64,000 bases of DNA from Multifurca ochricompacta (taxonomy: Eukaryota; Basidiomycota; Agaricomycetes; Russulales; Russulaceae), in the NCBI GenBank assembly GCA_022496185.1, contig WTXG01000022.1:304339-368338 (forward strand), in the 5' to 3' direction. Position numbers and translations under genes: made by a program. The first letter of the stretch is position 1, and every line of letters starts with the position of its first letter. Positions 43,816 to 56,732 of this stretch are shown piece after piece. Under the pieces are notes generated by a model that saw only the letters and a program-made list of their open reading frames with translations, was not told where the DNA came from and did not search any database.

Positions 43816-45813
43816 TCAAAATTTGTCGTTAATCTCTTCCGAACGTGTGTCGATGGGTCTAGGAACTTTATCTATACCCCCAAGCTCACTTAATCGCACT
43901 TTGTCCAGTACCTTGCGTTGCTCGAACGCAGTCGTCTCATTTTCGAAGTTCGATCCATGATTCCTGTACCGTGGCAAGAAGATCTCAGCACTCCCAAGAT
44001 AGGATAGGGAAGTAGGCAAGAGACTCACTCGGGCCCGATTATAGTGATGAAGATAACGAAAGTGGCAATGGCACCGAGGAGGATGCCTTGCACAGTTGCA
44101 TAATCTGGCACGACAGTGGCCTTTCCGTTCTTGTTGATTGTAGTTTTCAAGTGGTTCCCGCCTATTGCCTCGATCTGCGCAGATGCAGACGATATCATCT
44201 GTCGTCCCAAGAGGGTCATCAGTAAGCTCACTGGTAAAGAAAGGTAAGCCGCGCACGTTCCCAAGTTGGTATGCGACACCAGGGAAGGTAGCACGGAATC
44301 CCGGTGGACTCATCTCAGCAAGCTGGATGGGAATGACACCCCATGCACCTTGCACGCCGAATTGCACACAGAAAGCCCCAGCAGCAAGCCCGCTGAAGCC
44401 GGAAGGGAGGATCCAAAGTGGGATGAAAACTCCGCTTAACAGAACAAACGAAATAATGGTGAGCCGGCGACCAATATATTGGGACACGGATCCTGCAATC
44501 GCCCCGCCACTGTGTCAATAATGGGGAGCAGTTGAATAAATACGCAAGGGAGGATAGAGTTGAGACGAAACTTACGTTATGGCACCACAATTACCGATAA
44601 TGGTAGCGACGATAGCGTGGTAGTTGTCAAAGCCCTTGCTCGTCTTGAGATAGGTAGGGTACAAATCTTGGGAACCATGAGAAAGGAAGTTAAAACCTGT
44701 TCCACAAGCGATTAGCCTGCCCTCTCCTAATGTGTATACAATTCCCACATACCGGCCATGAGCAATATAGCATAGATGCATAATGCCCAGTGCTGTTTCA
44801 GCATCGCTCCTATTTGACGGATGAACACCTTGGTCCTTTTCCCAGGATTTGCACCGAATGCACGTTCCTGAGCTTTTGCACGAAGGAACACCTCGCTTTC
44901 TGGAACGAGAGCCCGGATAGTAGCGGCAAAGGCAGAAATCGCTGATGTTGCCCAAAACAATGCGCGCCAGGTATGAGGGTTGTTTGGGACAAGGTACAGG
45001 CTCATTATGGCCGATATGAGGTAGCCAACGGCATATCCTTGCTGCAGGACGCCCGATGCAAGCCCACGCGCTTCAACGGGAAGGTTTTCGAGTGCGGTAG
45101 AAGAGGCAAGACCCCAAACACCGCCCATCGCGATGCCGAAAAGAGACCGTACAGCCAAGAATTGTTGGAACGTCTGGACAAAGCTAGTGCCGAGTTGAAC
45201 CGTCGAACAAAGGAGAAGGTTTGCCACAAGCGGCCATTTCCGTCCATAGCGATCAGAAAGAACGCCGAAAAGGACCTGGGATATCATGAATAATCAGCGC
45301 CTATCCGAATGTGCTCGACATAGAATTGTGTTCATGCTCATCCGGCCAAAGAAACGGGAGGCTAGCGACGCCATATCACACATGATTTTCTGCCTCCCAA
45401 GGACATCCAAAGAGCATGGCTGAGAAGTACTCACAGCGCCGATTGATCGGACCAGAAGAGTCAAAGTAATGGCCGTTGTCTGGGGTTTTGAGTCCACTTA
45501 ACGAAGATAAGAAGGACCAGAAGGTTTATACGCACGATAGAGGAGGCATCTGGCTTGTTGAACTGCTTCTGCAAACGAGTGACGCTGAGGGCAACGTTAA
45601 AGAAATCGATCGCGTCGCAAGTCCAGGCAAGCCATCTACAGTCAGCATCAGTTTCTGCAAAAAAAAGGCCCACAAAAGGACAGGATTGTACCCGGTGAGG
45701 AATTGTGCCCATTGAATCAACGTCAGGGACCGAAGAAGCGGTCCAAGCGGCCTGCGATTTGCATCGCGGGCCTGACGACGAGGGAGAAGATTGCGAATGA
45801 AATAGGGCGCCAT
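43816..45813 (-). CDS. JEN1-like carboxylic acid/H+ symporter (MFS)
   Basis: Starts at ATG 45811-45813 (MAPYFIRNLLPRR), first exon reading LLRSLTLIQWAQF. Exons: GWLAWTCDAIDFFNVALSV (the conserved D-x-x-D-x-F of JEN carriers), ITLTLLVRSIGA, then FGVLSDRYGRKWPLV, the classic MFS loop 2-3 motif. Next come AMGGVWGLASSTALENLP, NFLSHGSQDLYPTYL (the NxxSHxSQDLYPT JEN signature), SQYIGRRLTIISF, GVQGAWGVIPIQLAEMSP and FPGVAYQLGN. The last intron precedes NHGSNFE, and the tail ends SEEINDKF. Introns are 45-80 nt. JEN proteins import lactate, pyruvate, acetate or succinate with protons across the plasma membrane and are normally glucose-repressed. All signature residues I can check are present. Confidence 0.9.
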
Positions 45814-47216
45814 CGAGAAAGAAACAACGTGAAGCTGGGTAGCTAGGGCGAGTCAGCTTATATATGAGGCAGATGTGCTTCAGTGTTGGAAAACATTTGA
45901 GGTGGGTTCTTGATTTCAATTCAGTGTACCTCTGTGGGTATTCACCGAGACCGCGGAGCATGGTTCCCCTCCCTATGCGAGCGGGGTATATGAAGAAACA
46001 AAGGACATGCTTAGTTTCTGGCCACACGCAGCCGATTTAGGCATTAGACGAGTCCACCGTACGTCATGATGTGGGTGATAACAATCAGGTTGGATAAACC
46101 TGTAGACGCAATCCGAATCGCATACTTGCCCGTGACAGGTTCTGCTTGGTAGCGTGCGGCGAAAATCGCGTCGTAAAGTCGATGGAGGTAGTGTTTTATC
46201 GGAGAGCCGCGTATAGGGATCATTAGAGGCTTAGGCCGAAATTAAGCCGCACAATTGGGACAGCGACCGCGGCCGATAGTTGCTATCATGCTGAGGTGCT
46301 CTTTTTTAGAAGAGAAAAAAAAGACAATGGGGAAAGAGAGAGATGCAATATAGGGTCTCACAACTGGATGTTCCAAAGCCAAAGGATAACTTGTAGGTAG
46401 GGAGATAGAGCCTGCGTCCGAACTTGACACAGGGATTTTAGCCAGTGCTTACTGGACGAAAACCCTGCACGACATGCCACCTGTATCGCCGAAAGTGAGC
46501 TGGCGAGAACTCGGGGAATGATTCTCGGGTTGGAATTTGCAAGTATGATTCTAAGATATTAAAAGCACGTAAAAGATAAGGGGCCATACCAGCTATAGCT
46601 ATTGGCGCTATTGGCCATGGCCACACAGGCATCAAAATTCTAGCCTAGCCTAGTCTAGAGTGTGCCTAGCTAGAATGACTGGTAAGAGGTAAGAAACAAT
46701 TCCACACTTTCCTCTTGTCACAAGAAAATCTCTAAAAGGACTATATTGTACACGTTCAAACCTTTTGAACTATTGAGCTAACGCTGAAATAGGTAGCTAA
46801 ATCCGTTTCGCTCTTCTTACACGGAGAACTGAGTGATAGGGGAAGCTCAAATGTAATCGAATCTTGTCTAACTGGGTCATTGGTGTTGGGGGTACTGTGT
46901 TAAAGGTCAACATTTATTCGTTCTTTTGTTCAGCGGTTTGTAATTCAGTTTAGAGTTGAGTGAGCTAATGTTACGGTCGGTAAACCGTAGCTGCATAGGA
47001 TCAGGGTTTCGACATCCAGGTGGTCTGATGGACAGGAATCAGGTAAGACGACTGGGATGCACGCAAGGGCAGACCGGTGAAGGAAAGGAAGCAGGACTGT
47101 GATTCAAGCGAGTACATATGTTTTGCGTCAAGACGCTATGTGCTTAGTAATCAAGTCGTAGTAAGTAGTGTCACGTTAAAGCACTTCACCTACCCACCCG
47201 CTCACCCTTGAAAACC
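45814..47216. other. Intergenic region between divergent genes
   Basis: 1.4 kb with no exon recognised. TGTTACGGTCGGTAAACCGTA at 46969-46989 contains a small inverted repeat and starts like an LTR, but no matching end or duplication was found. Confidence 0.5.
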
Positions 47217-48533
47217 ATGTCCGGAGCTGGAGCATGCATTTCTCATTCTCACAGACAGAACATTGCCCGCATCGTATCAAGCCTTCGTCCAGTGCGGCCA
47301 CATACCCCGTTTTATCACTTAGCAGCGCACAGATTACCAACGTTATGGGTATTGTACAGGGGCCTTCTGCGTGCTGCCCCAAGTTCAATCGTATGTCTGG
47401 TCACATGTTTAATTTACTCTCTCCTTTTCTCACTTGGCCCAGGTGCGCTCACATGTACGAGAACTGTTCCGCATCTACCGTCATCTCACCAGTCCTTTTC
47501 TCACAAGGATTCAGCTCGAGAAAGGACATCGGGTACGCACATTATTCGCATTGCCTTGATCTCTGTCGCTGATTCTGTTATCATAGTGGTTGGATGTTTT
47601 CAATAAAGCCAAAAAAGGAGATGAACATCTCTGCACTGTTCTCGAACGCTTTGGACGGCTAATTAGTGCCCGCCGCGATCACCACCGGATTCGACGTATA
47701 GTCAACGATTCTCTTGTATGTCCCTTTCTCTTTCTTTTGTTTTAATCAACCTCCAGAACATACCCCTCCTGTAGTCTTGGCAACACCGTCTTCTCAACCG
47801 TCCTATAGTCTCAGGCGCCCTCTTCAAGCCCAGTATTCACAACGGCCCTCTTCCACGACTTAAACCCCAGCCCGACCACATTTCTGGCATGATACATAAG
47901 CGACGAATCGCCCGGAAGAAGCGTGTTGATCGCCAGCGAGTCCTCTTCTCACAGGTCCAGGACCTCCAAGTTGAAGCTCAATTCGAGAATAGCCTTGCTA
48001 CGCAAGGCGCCCACTTTAGGCACTTCTTCAGCGGGGAGTTCCTGGCAACATGGCAGGCGCCACTCAACTCACACCTCATAGAACTTCAAAAAGGCTTTGA
48101 ACGTGATACTGCCCGTGCCGCAAGGCCGACACCGCCGGACCTCCTACACCGACTGAAGGACGCGCGACGTGAGAAAATCGCCAACAAAACGCGGGAGCGC
48201 GCACGCGAGGCGCGTGGCGAGGTGCTTACCGCCACACGCAATCGCTCACGCCTCGGGTTCCCTGCCCACGTCCTAGCACGCTGGACTCCTGAGGAGCGCA
48301 AGGTTAACCTCCTCGCACGACGTAGTGTTGGCGTGGCCGGGTACATTGGGCAGGTGAAGCGTGACTTGGGGTACAAGGTTCCTCCAGAGGAGGACCTGGT
48401 GGACGACGTAACACGGAAAAGGCTGGATGCCCTGGCTGAGAGTATACGGAGGGTAGGCCAAAGCCGGCGAAATAGGGAAGCCCAGGCAGAGCGGATAGTA
48501 CAGGGCCAGTTCCAAGCACCAGCGACAGCTTGA
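47217..48533 (+). CDS. LYR-motif family protein (four exons)
   Basis: Exons 47217-47390, 47443-47532, 47587-47715 and 47775-48533, all introns phase 0 (52, 54 and 59 nt), join to 383 aa without a stop. Exon 1 ends with WVLYRGLLRAAPSSI, containing the LYR tripeptide at 46-48. Exon 2 gives VRELFRIYRHL; exon 3 gives LERFGRLISARRDHHRIRR; exon 4 opens HRLLNRPIVSGALF and PLPRLKPQPDHISGM, followed by a long Arg/Lys-rich helix. LYR proteins are small mitochondrial factors helping Fe-S transfer or respiratory complex assembly. The fungal members with this long basic C-terminal extension are usually annotated only as LYR-domain or hypothetical. The last exon alone would look like an orphan 214-aa ORF starting at 47889. 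Confidence 0.75.
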
Positions 48534-50091
48534 GTTTGTCGGGCGTTTATTTCTCAGTTGTATTCATCCCAAGCCCTGATCTGGCACGCCTAGAAAACCT
48601 AGAGCTTCGCGACAGGGGCGAAAGTTTCATCGTAGTTGGGTGAGACCCTGGGTGTTAAGATCCTTTCTTTTCACCTTTATCTTCTCGGTTTGTATTTTTT
48701 TAAATCAATTTTTATACCGCGTGCGCCGCGAGGCAAGTGTGGTTGATGTAAGTACATCTGGTACTGTACTGGTTCAAAGGCGTGACTGGTGGTGCGCTGG
48801 GTTAATCCCAACTTGCCGATCAATCGCTAACCTCGGTCATCTTTTACAGGACACTAAAGTAACGATAACCAAGCTAAGGAATGAACAAGCCCTCCTGCGA
48901 ATAGCCGAGAGCCCCAGAATTCGCGCCACCACACCTCATCCCAGATGCAACTACCCCAAACGCTGCCCGTCAATAGGCCAGAGAACATGCCAACAACACA
49001 TGGGAATGCATGGCCGACAGCCTATCTTAGTGCGGTGCTTGTTGTGTGTCAGTCATAGCTCGGGTGTTGTGGGCCTGGCAATTCCGTGGACGCCACCAGT
49101 AGTGGGTGGTTTTTCCTGTCCAGAGGTAGCATGGTTGCATGGGTTCTGGTGAACTGACGTAGGTTGGGTTGACGCCATCTTTCTTCCAGCCATGCTGTGG
49201 CCCACTTGATTACTCGAACAAAAGATGCCCAGACATCCCACCAGATCAACTATACTGCCAGTGCAGGACTCAAATGTTGAACCAGAGTACTGGTACAGAG
49301 CTACCGGAGATTGGTCCGACATAAGATTGTGATCATGTGTTTCAGAGATAACGCAGCCAATCACAATCACTTAGATACTTAATGATCCTAATACATCTGA
49401 AAGGGGTCATGTGACTATAATCACATTATAAATGTGTTGTACTTACGATTAGATTAATAGCCGATTAGTACATGCAGATGTATATAAAAGCCTATGTAAA
49501 TATGCTACAAGAATTAAGTTGCTATCGCATTATTGAAAGCATCTAAGCCTCTACACATACAAGGTGAGATAGAGTAGTAAAGTAGCATCTAAAGTACAGT
49601 CTGCGCCATGCCTGATTCTTCATCAAACTGCTTTATCTATAGCTCATGCACTCTTCCACTGTAGACTTTATGATACAATAAGGAGAGAGCTTCTAATCAC
49701 CCAAACCCCACCACGGCACTCTACAGGGCAACCCCTGGAGACCCAACGACCACAGAACCCAGCCCAATACTGCAAGAGAGGACCTGCACACTTACTTTAT
49801 TGAACGCACCTGGGACCTACTGGAATTCCTATTCCGCACAAGAGCGATGTTCATTCCCCAATTTGTAACCAACGAAGAAGTCGAAAAACGGCTCGATCAG
49901 GCAGAAAGGGAAGATACGGCCTGATGAGGCGATGAAAGCCCTCAGTCATGAAAAGATGCTGCTAGTATTAGTGAGTTGGTGTTTGAGGTGCCCTGGAGAC
50001 ACAGACTCTAGAAAAGGCTGCGGCTGCATACCAGTATGTAAATGACAAGTATCTTATCCATGGAATACCAGACTACTTGTCACCTCTTCGT
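48534..50091. other. Intergenic region with a possible coding remnant
   Basis: Mostly featureless. Around 49780-49924 the + strand reads TYFIERTWDLLEFLFRTRA then FIPQFVTNEEVEKRLDQAE and stops, which looks like a short piece of real protein of unknown family. Several TCATGTGA/AATCAC words occur at 49370-49440. Confidence 0.35.
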
Positions 50092-50099
50092 CTGGTTGC

Positions 50100-52283
50100 T
50101 AGGGCTGCGCGCCGTACCCGTAGCTTACGGTATGACGGTGCCGTAGTACGGTGCCGTACCCATACTGTGCCAGCTCAAGTCAATCATCGAGACGGACGGT
50201 TACGGGTACGGAAAATGCTGTCCAAACCCGTCAAAAAATGGCCATAGACGGCATTAGACGGCATGGACAGCAGGGCTTTAATCTTGTCATTAAGCCACCA
50301 AAACTCCCCTACTATAGTATCTTTACCTATTTAGATAGTAGATAAGCATTAGCTAAATATGGTAAAGATAAGAGATAAGATAAACTAACTAATACTCACT
50401 TCAGTTTATGTGGTCAAAACTGAAGTGAACATGTACAGAATAGTGACCTTTTATACTGCTCAGAGGAGCATGACAATAAGTAGAATAAATATAGTTATTT
50501 AAATGTGACAAGACAGAAGGAATGTGTTGTACGTGCAATGTCTCTGAATCAATTATCTGACACACTTCAGATTATCTTATCATAATCATAAGATCGAGTC
50601 CACCCAGGAGCCCGGCTGTCTCCAGTCCCAGTTGCAACCGGCCCATCTCAACAGCATATTATGGATTATGGAGATTAGATTAGTGGATAGGGCACGATCT
50701 CCCTCTGTTGCCTGACAAGAAGCAGTTGCATCTTGCACACACACAAGCTGATACTGCACTGGGTTGTTGAGCTGTCTATTAGTCTATATATTTGATTTTT
50801 TTTGCCTTATTGTAATTGAACTTTGGTCTGCCAGAGTCCAGTTGGAGGTATGCTCGCATTTAGGAGTTGCCTTGTGCAAGCCTGAATATAGTTTTTGGAT
50901 GCCCCCTTTTGGGGCATGTTTTGGTATTGCTTCTCTGATGTCTCTTTTGTGATAATGTACCTACAATTACATTTATTGAGGGAGTTCATGTTCCAGTATG
51001 CCCTGTTTACACCAATCACACTCACAGAAGCAAATGCAATGCTTGAAGTCCCTCTATGAGTTTCAGATTATGGCTGGTAAAGTAGATTGTTGGGTATTGT
51101 ACTCATAAACTACATAAAAAGGTGTAGAATAGCCATAAGAATACACCCATTCATTGTTTTATCACTCTAAGCTTCTTGCTCATGCTACCCTGGTCAACTT
51201 TATTTTCTCTAGTAATACCGTCTACTACTGTATACCGTAAAACGGCCATACTGTACCCGTACCGTACCGTCAGCGATCCAGTGAGTACCAAAAACAGAAA
51301 GTGTACAGGTCAGCCGTACCTGTAACGGGTGAAGCTCCGTGTACGATTAGTAATCAAGAAGGGCAAAGGTTTGGTGACCTAAGTCGTTGGGCGTACCGCG
51401 GAGGCAAACGTCACGCGTTAAGTAATGACCAGGAACTGTGTCACCCACTGTGGTTTATGCAACCACGATGACGGCGTTCTGAAACTGGAAGAAACTGCAG
51501 CCCCAAGAGGACAAGATCCAAAGGATCGAGTCACACAGGGAGGCAGTATGCCATTAGCACTATGTACCGAACTCGTGTAGACAGTTACTCACCTGCAGCC
51601 CCAAGAGGACAAGATGGGGGCTACAGGCTGTTACAGGGGGTCTTATATACATTTCTCAGTGTAACAAGGTAAGCAGTAAGTGTAAGCAAGAATCAGCAAG
51701 TATCAGTCAGCTGTATTGCTGACTGAGCCTTATCTTTGTGATTCGTAAGCTGCTTTACTCTGCTGACTGATCATGCTCCACAGTGTGATGTCATAATGAC
51801 GTCACTGTGGAGTAGATAACTGATATGTAGTCTAGCCCTTAGGTCTGGAACACGTCTATCTACTGATACATGTGATTCTGTGCTATAATTGGCCATGGCC
51901 CAACCTGGGCCCTTATCTAGAGCTCCACTTACCTAGAACCTTCTAGGCTGGACTCTTCTTATCTTGATAACAGCTCCACTAGGTCTAGAACCATCTAGAC
52001 TGTGGAGCCTTGCCTATTGTGGTAAACACAATAGAGAATCGACTTGTTGAGTGGCTCTTGTGCTGACTAAGCAGCATGTGACTATTACATGTGACTTGGT
52101 CACATGATCCATGTCACGACTACATTCTCATGATCACGTGTTGAGACTGCTGGGTAATCTTCCCACAGTCATGTGATCCAAAAGAGAAAAATGAAAGGAA
52201 AAATAAGGTAGAGCCGTGACAGTACCTGTCCTTCACCGTCAAATAGACAGCCGTCACCGTCAAACGGACGGTGCGCAGCCCTA
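50100..52283 (+). mobile_element. hAT-like non-autonomous element, copy 2 (with nested solo LTR)
   Basis: Same family and orientation as copy 1, with TAGGGCTGCGCGCCGT and CGGTGCGCAGCCCTA ends and the perfect 8-bp duplication CTGGTTGC (50092-50099 and 52284-52291). Without the solo LTR at 51321-52221 and its extra GTACC it is 1278 bp, the size of the other copies. Internal hairpin and GTACC-rich ends are present. Confidence 0.93.
51321..52221. repeat. Solo LTR inside hAT-like copy 2
   Basis: 901 bp from TGTAACGGGTGAAGC to GGTAGAGCCGTGACA (TG...CA ends), flanked by the 5-bp duplication GTACC at 51316-51320 and 52222-52226. The other two hAT copies read straight through this site. It contains a repeated 20-mer starting CTGCAGCCCCAAGAGGACAA (51499 and 51593). 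No internal retroelement genes remain, consistent with LTR-LTR recombination. Confidence 0.88.
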
Positions 52284-52291
52284 CTGGTTGC

Positions 52292-52755
52292 GTGGCACCA
52301 CCAAGTTTTCGATGTATCTGATACATTCGACATTATCGACATTATTAACACTCAATGCATCACTCTTTCTTCCCTCCGATTCCCACTTATATGGATTCAT
52401 GACCGAAAACCATGTAACGCAATATTTAGTCTTGAAAAAAACATATTTCCGAAACTGTCAAAAATCATGACCACATTGATCTAAACAAAATTTACTAATC
52501 TACACTTGGATATGACGCCCCATGGGCCTACCCTTCTAACCTGTCTATGATATTACAAACACGATAAGTCATCCGCTTATCCTATATCCCACTGCCTAGC
52601 TTTCCTCAACGCAGCTTCAATCTTGAGATGAAACATTAAAGACACCTATAAGTACCCTCCCGTGGACTGCCGCCACTCGCAGCTAAGTGCACGCGACCCA
52701 ATTACCAATGATCCCTTCATCTATTTCGATTCTTGATAACATCGACTCATTCACA
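52292..52755. other. Spacer between inverted hAT-like copies
   Basis: 460 bp, AT-rich, no gene or repeat recognised. Confidence 0.4.
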
Positions 52756-52763
52756 ATATTGTC

Positions 52764-54048
52764 TAGGGCTGCGCGCCATCCGTTTGACGGTGACAGCCGT
52801 CTATTTGACGGTGAAGGACGGGTACGGCTGACCCGTACACTTTCCGTTTTTGGTACTCACCAGATCGCTGACGGTACAGTATGGGTACGGTATGGCCGTT
52901 TTACGGTATATGGTAGTAGACGGTATTACTAGAGAAAATAAAGTTGACCAGGGTAGCATGAGCAAGAAGCTTAGAGTGATAAAACAATGAATGGGTGTAT
53001 TCTTATGGCTATTCTACACCTTTTTATGTAGTTTATGAGTACAATACCCAACAATTTACTTTACCAGCCATAATCTGAAACTCATAGAGGGACTTCAAGC
53101 ATTGCATTTGCTTCTGTGAGTGTGATTGGTGTAAGCAGGGCATACTGGAACATGAACTCCCTCAATAAATGTAATTGTAGGTACATTATCACAAAAGAGA
53201 CATCAGAGAAGCAATACCAAAACATGCCCCAAAAGGGGGCATCCAAAAACTATATTCAGGCTTGCACAAGGCAACTCCTAAATGCGAGCATACCTCCAAC
53301 TGGACTCTGGCAGACCAAAATTCAATTACAATAAGGCGAAAAAATCAAATATATAGACTAATAGACAGCTCAACGACCCAGTGCAGTATCAGCTTGTGTG
53401 TGTGCAAGATGCAACTGCTTCTTGTCAGGCAATGGAGGGAGATTGTGCCCTATCCACTAATCTAATCTACTCCATAACCCATAATATGCTGTTGAGATGG
53501 GCTGGTTGCAACTGGGACCGGAGACCGGACAGCCGGGCTCCTGGGTGGACTCAATCTTATGATTATGATAAGATAATCTAAAGTACGTCAGATAATTGAT
53601 TCAGAGACATTGCACACACAACACATTCCTTCTGTCTTGTCACATTTAAATAACTGTATTTATTCTACTTATTGTCATGCTCCTCTGAGCAGTATAAAAG
53701 GTCACTATTCTGTACATGTTCACTTCAGTTTTGACCACATAAACTGAAGTGAGTATTAGTTAGTTTATCTTATCTCTTATCTTTACCATATTTAGCTAAT
53801 GCTTATCTACTATCTAAATAGGTAAAGATACTATAGTAGGGGAGTTTTGGTGGCTTAATGACAAGATTAAAGCCCTGCCATCCATGCCGTCTAATGCCAT
53901 CTACGGCCATTTTTTGACGGGTTCGGACAGCGTTTTCCGTACCTGTAACCGTCCGTCTCAATGATTGACTTGAGCTGGCACGGTACGGGTATGGCACCAT
54001 ACTATGGCACTGTCATACCATAAGCTACGGGTACAGCGCGCAGCCCTA
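52764..54048 (-). mobile_element. hAT-like non-autonomous element, copy 3 (inverted)
   Basis: 1285 bp, opposite orientation to copies 1 and 2. It has the same TAGGGCTGCGCGC termini, flanked by ATATTGTC and ATATCGTC (7 of 8 positions match, one decayed CpG). Together with copy 2 it forms an inverted pair about 480 bp apart. Confidence 0.9.
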
Positions 54049-54254
54049 ATATCGTCCACACTGTCACCATGTTCAGACCAGTTATTGGCGCTGCAGAAAA
54101 ATGTAGACGTACCAATTCAAACCAATCCGCTTCTGTACTGCGTCACTGCATCAGGAAAATGACATATTGCTAGATTGACTATTGCTAGCCAATCTAGCCC
54201 TTCTAGCACTTTAAATTCAAAAGTAGATTTAGCAAACGTGTCTTCATGCCTAGA

Positions 54255-54412
54255 ACTACTTTTGAAAATGTAAAGCTACTTTTCAATGTAAAGCTACTTT
54301 TTTATCTAAAGCTACTTTTCAAATCTAGGACTCGTTAGTCTAGTTTTTATGTTTATTGTGTTTTTTGGGTTGGCAAAGCAGTTCACAAAGCAGTTCACAA
54401 AGCAGTTCTCAG
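54255..54412. repeat. Short AT-rich tandem repeats
   Basis: Three near-copies of an 18-19-bp unit around AAAGCTACTTTTCAATGT at 54272-54325, followed at about 54376-54410 by three copies of the 12-mer AAAGCAGTTCAC (last one diverged). No coding role. Confidence 0.6.
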
Positions 54413-54694
54413 ATAGTCCATAATAGTTTAACATTATTACTAAGCAATTTACATGAAGATGGTAATCTACATGTGCGATGTTTTTTGATATCTAGCATGA
54501 ATAAATCAGAGGAATATAATATATTAATGAGACATACCAGTCAAGCTTGATGAGGGGAAAGGCAGTATCAGTGGGTCCTCCAGCATCTTGAGAGGACCCC
54601 TTACTTGTGTGATAATAGTATTGTGATTGGTCGATTATTTGTTCCCAACATTCACTGTCAACTCTTTTTGTAATGCCAACCCATTCTTGCACCT

Positions 54695-56732
54695 AGTGAT
54701 TGTCAAGGGGTTTCATACCCACACGGGTAAGTGCCGCGGGTTTTGCTGGGTACGGGTACGGGTATATGGCTCCCAACCTGTGGAAACCCATACCCGTGTG
54801 GCGGGTTTGGCAGGTATAGGCACCGATTATGCATTGACAAGATCAGTAGAATTTCCAAGATAAAACACATCTGCAGCCACAAAAATATATGATCTCGTCT
54901 GATGTATGCTACAGGGTGAATTTAAATATGTTCTAGTGTTATCCTACAAAATATCAAAGCAGATCAATGGTGCGATGTAAAATAAAAGTGTTATCAGTGA
55001 TCCACTTTCTTGAAAACCATGATGCATTTGTTTTATTAATGTGTGATCATTTCCGCCAGTCTGGCACTATCTAAAATAAACTCTAGACTAATATAGGCTA
55101 TTCTATAATCTAATTATCAAATTACTTTATTGAAACAAGGTCCATGTGTATCTACAAGCTGCATGGGGCAGTGACTACATTGCATTGCATGGTGGTCTGA
55201 CCTCCTTCCTATTAAGGAAGGTTGACTTAAACGCGCAGAATTGTGCATCCAGGGACCAGGACAGTCGCACTTGTATGAAATGAAACCAGAATAATAAAAT
55301 GATAATGTAAATAAAGGATCCTTTTAATCTTCTGAACATAAACCAACAATTTTTGAAGGATCCTGAGTAGCCATAAATGAACACATTGTGTCCAAGTGCT
55401 TATGTTACGAACCCCGTTGCGTCGTCTCGTTTTCTTTTTCCTTCATGTGATGTGCTGTTTGGCTCTGTTTGTTCTTTGTTGACCGTGTTGTGACTTCCTT
55501 TGTGCATGATTGTCCCTTATCTTTGACCAAGGCTGTGCTTATCTCTGACTCATATTTTACACAAGAACTCTTATGTATTTTCCCACCAGAATCGCGATTA
55601 TACCGGATCCGTCTAGGTATATTCTCACCTGGCCCACATTGACTCTGTTCCCCATTTAGATACATTACGACTTCGTTGATACATCAAGTACAGTACTCCA
55701 ATTCAGACTCCGATCTCTATTACATATATAAGGCCTGTCTAGATAGCCTGTATGCCTTAGACTCGACTTCTTAATCGACTTGGTGCATTACCTTCTGGGT
55801 GATTCCTCAAGACCCGACCTTTGAATCGTCTCAGTGCTTCTGGCACTCTTCCGCTTACTGGTACTAAGGGATTAGCTCCTTGGTATTGACTTCTCACCCG
55901 AACTCCGTGTACTTGAAAGACAGTGCACACCTGACTTCGTAGTTTTGCTACATGACTTATCACACGTCGTGACGAACGCCCGCACCAGGCGTTACAGCTT
56001 ATCTCCTTGACTGGGATGGCCTGGGCCACTTATCTGAAATGTGCAGAAATGCAAAGAACAGTCATGCTCGTATAGAATTGAAACCAGAATAATAAAATAA
56101 AAATAGAATAATAAATTATCTTAATCTTATGAACATAAAATAGGAATCTTTGAGGGATCTTGAGTAGCCATAAATGAATGCATTGTGTCCAAGTGCGTAT
56201 CTCCTTGACCAGGATCTCCCAGGCTGGATTTCTGAAATGCGCAATGCAAGTAAAGAACTTGCACGCATTTCATTTTATGGGTAACCCAGGTATCAAAACA
56301 ATTATCCAGGGGTTACCCCTGCCAATTGCTATGTGTTCATCAAATTTTTTTGCATTCTGTGTGTTTATCTGACAGGCTTTTCATCAATGTTCTATAACAT
56401 CCTATCTAATCATCTCTGTATACTGTATTTTAGTTGTGCTTGTATAAAATTGAAAGCAGAATAATAAAACAAAAATGGAATAATGAATTGTCTTAATCTT
56501 CTGAACATAAAACAAGAGTCATTGAGGGATCTTAAGCAGCCACAAATGAATGTGTTGTGTATCTTCTTGGTCTGGGAAGGCCCGGGCCGGTTATCCGAAA
56601 TGCGCAATGCAAGTAAAGAACTTGCACACATTTTCATGGGTGACCTGCGGGTAACCCGCGGGTTACCCATACCTGTCACTATGGGTACGGGTACCAACGA
56701 GGATACCCCAGGGTTACCCCTGCCAATCACTA
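54695..56732. mobile_element. Second hAT-like element family, inserted in a gene
   Basis: Ends TAGTGATTGTCAAGGGG and CCCTGCCAATCACTA are imperfect inverted repeats, flanked by CTTGCACC (54687-54694) and CTCGCACC (56733-56740), an 8-bp duplication with one mismatch. Subterminal regions are rich in GGGTACGGGTA and GGTAACCC words. Excluding the solo LTR within it, it is about 1.44 kb. The interior holds three related blocks (about 55279-55400, 56077-56260, 56449-56620) that share AATAATAAAA and TTGAGGGATCTT words. No transposase seen. Confidence 0.75.
55403..55996 (+). repeat. Solo LTR related to the gypsy LTR
   Basis: 594 bp from TGTTACGAACCCCGTTG to CCAGGCGTTACA, flanked by the 5-bp duplication GCTTA (55398-55402 and 55997-56001). 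Its first 15 bases match the start of the gypsy LTR when that is read on its coding (minus) strand, so the two belong to related chromovirus families. Confidence 0.88.

Noticed and set aside
46969..46989. TGTTACGGTCGG as a solo LTR start
   Set aside because: No downstream CGTAACA-like end and no 5-bp duplication found.
49921..49960. CTGATGAG...GATGAAA resembling a hammerhead ribozyme core
   Set aside because: No stem II/GAAA arrangement and no closing stem I or III can be drawn; also not in a Penelope-like element. A similar CTGATGAG on the minus strand near 62450 is inside ORF1 and equally unsupported.
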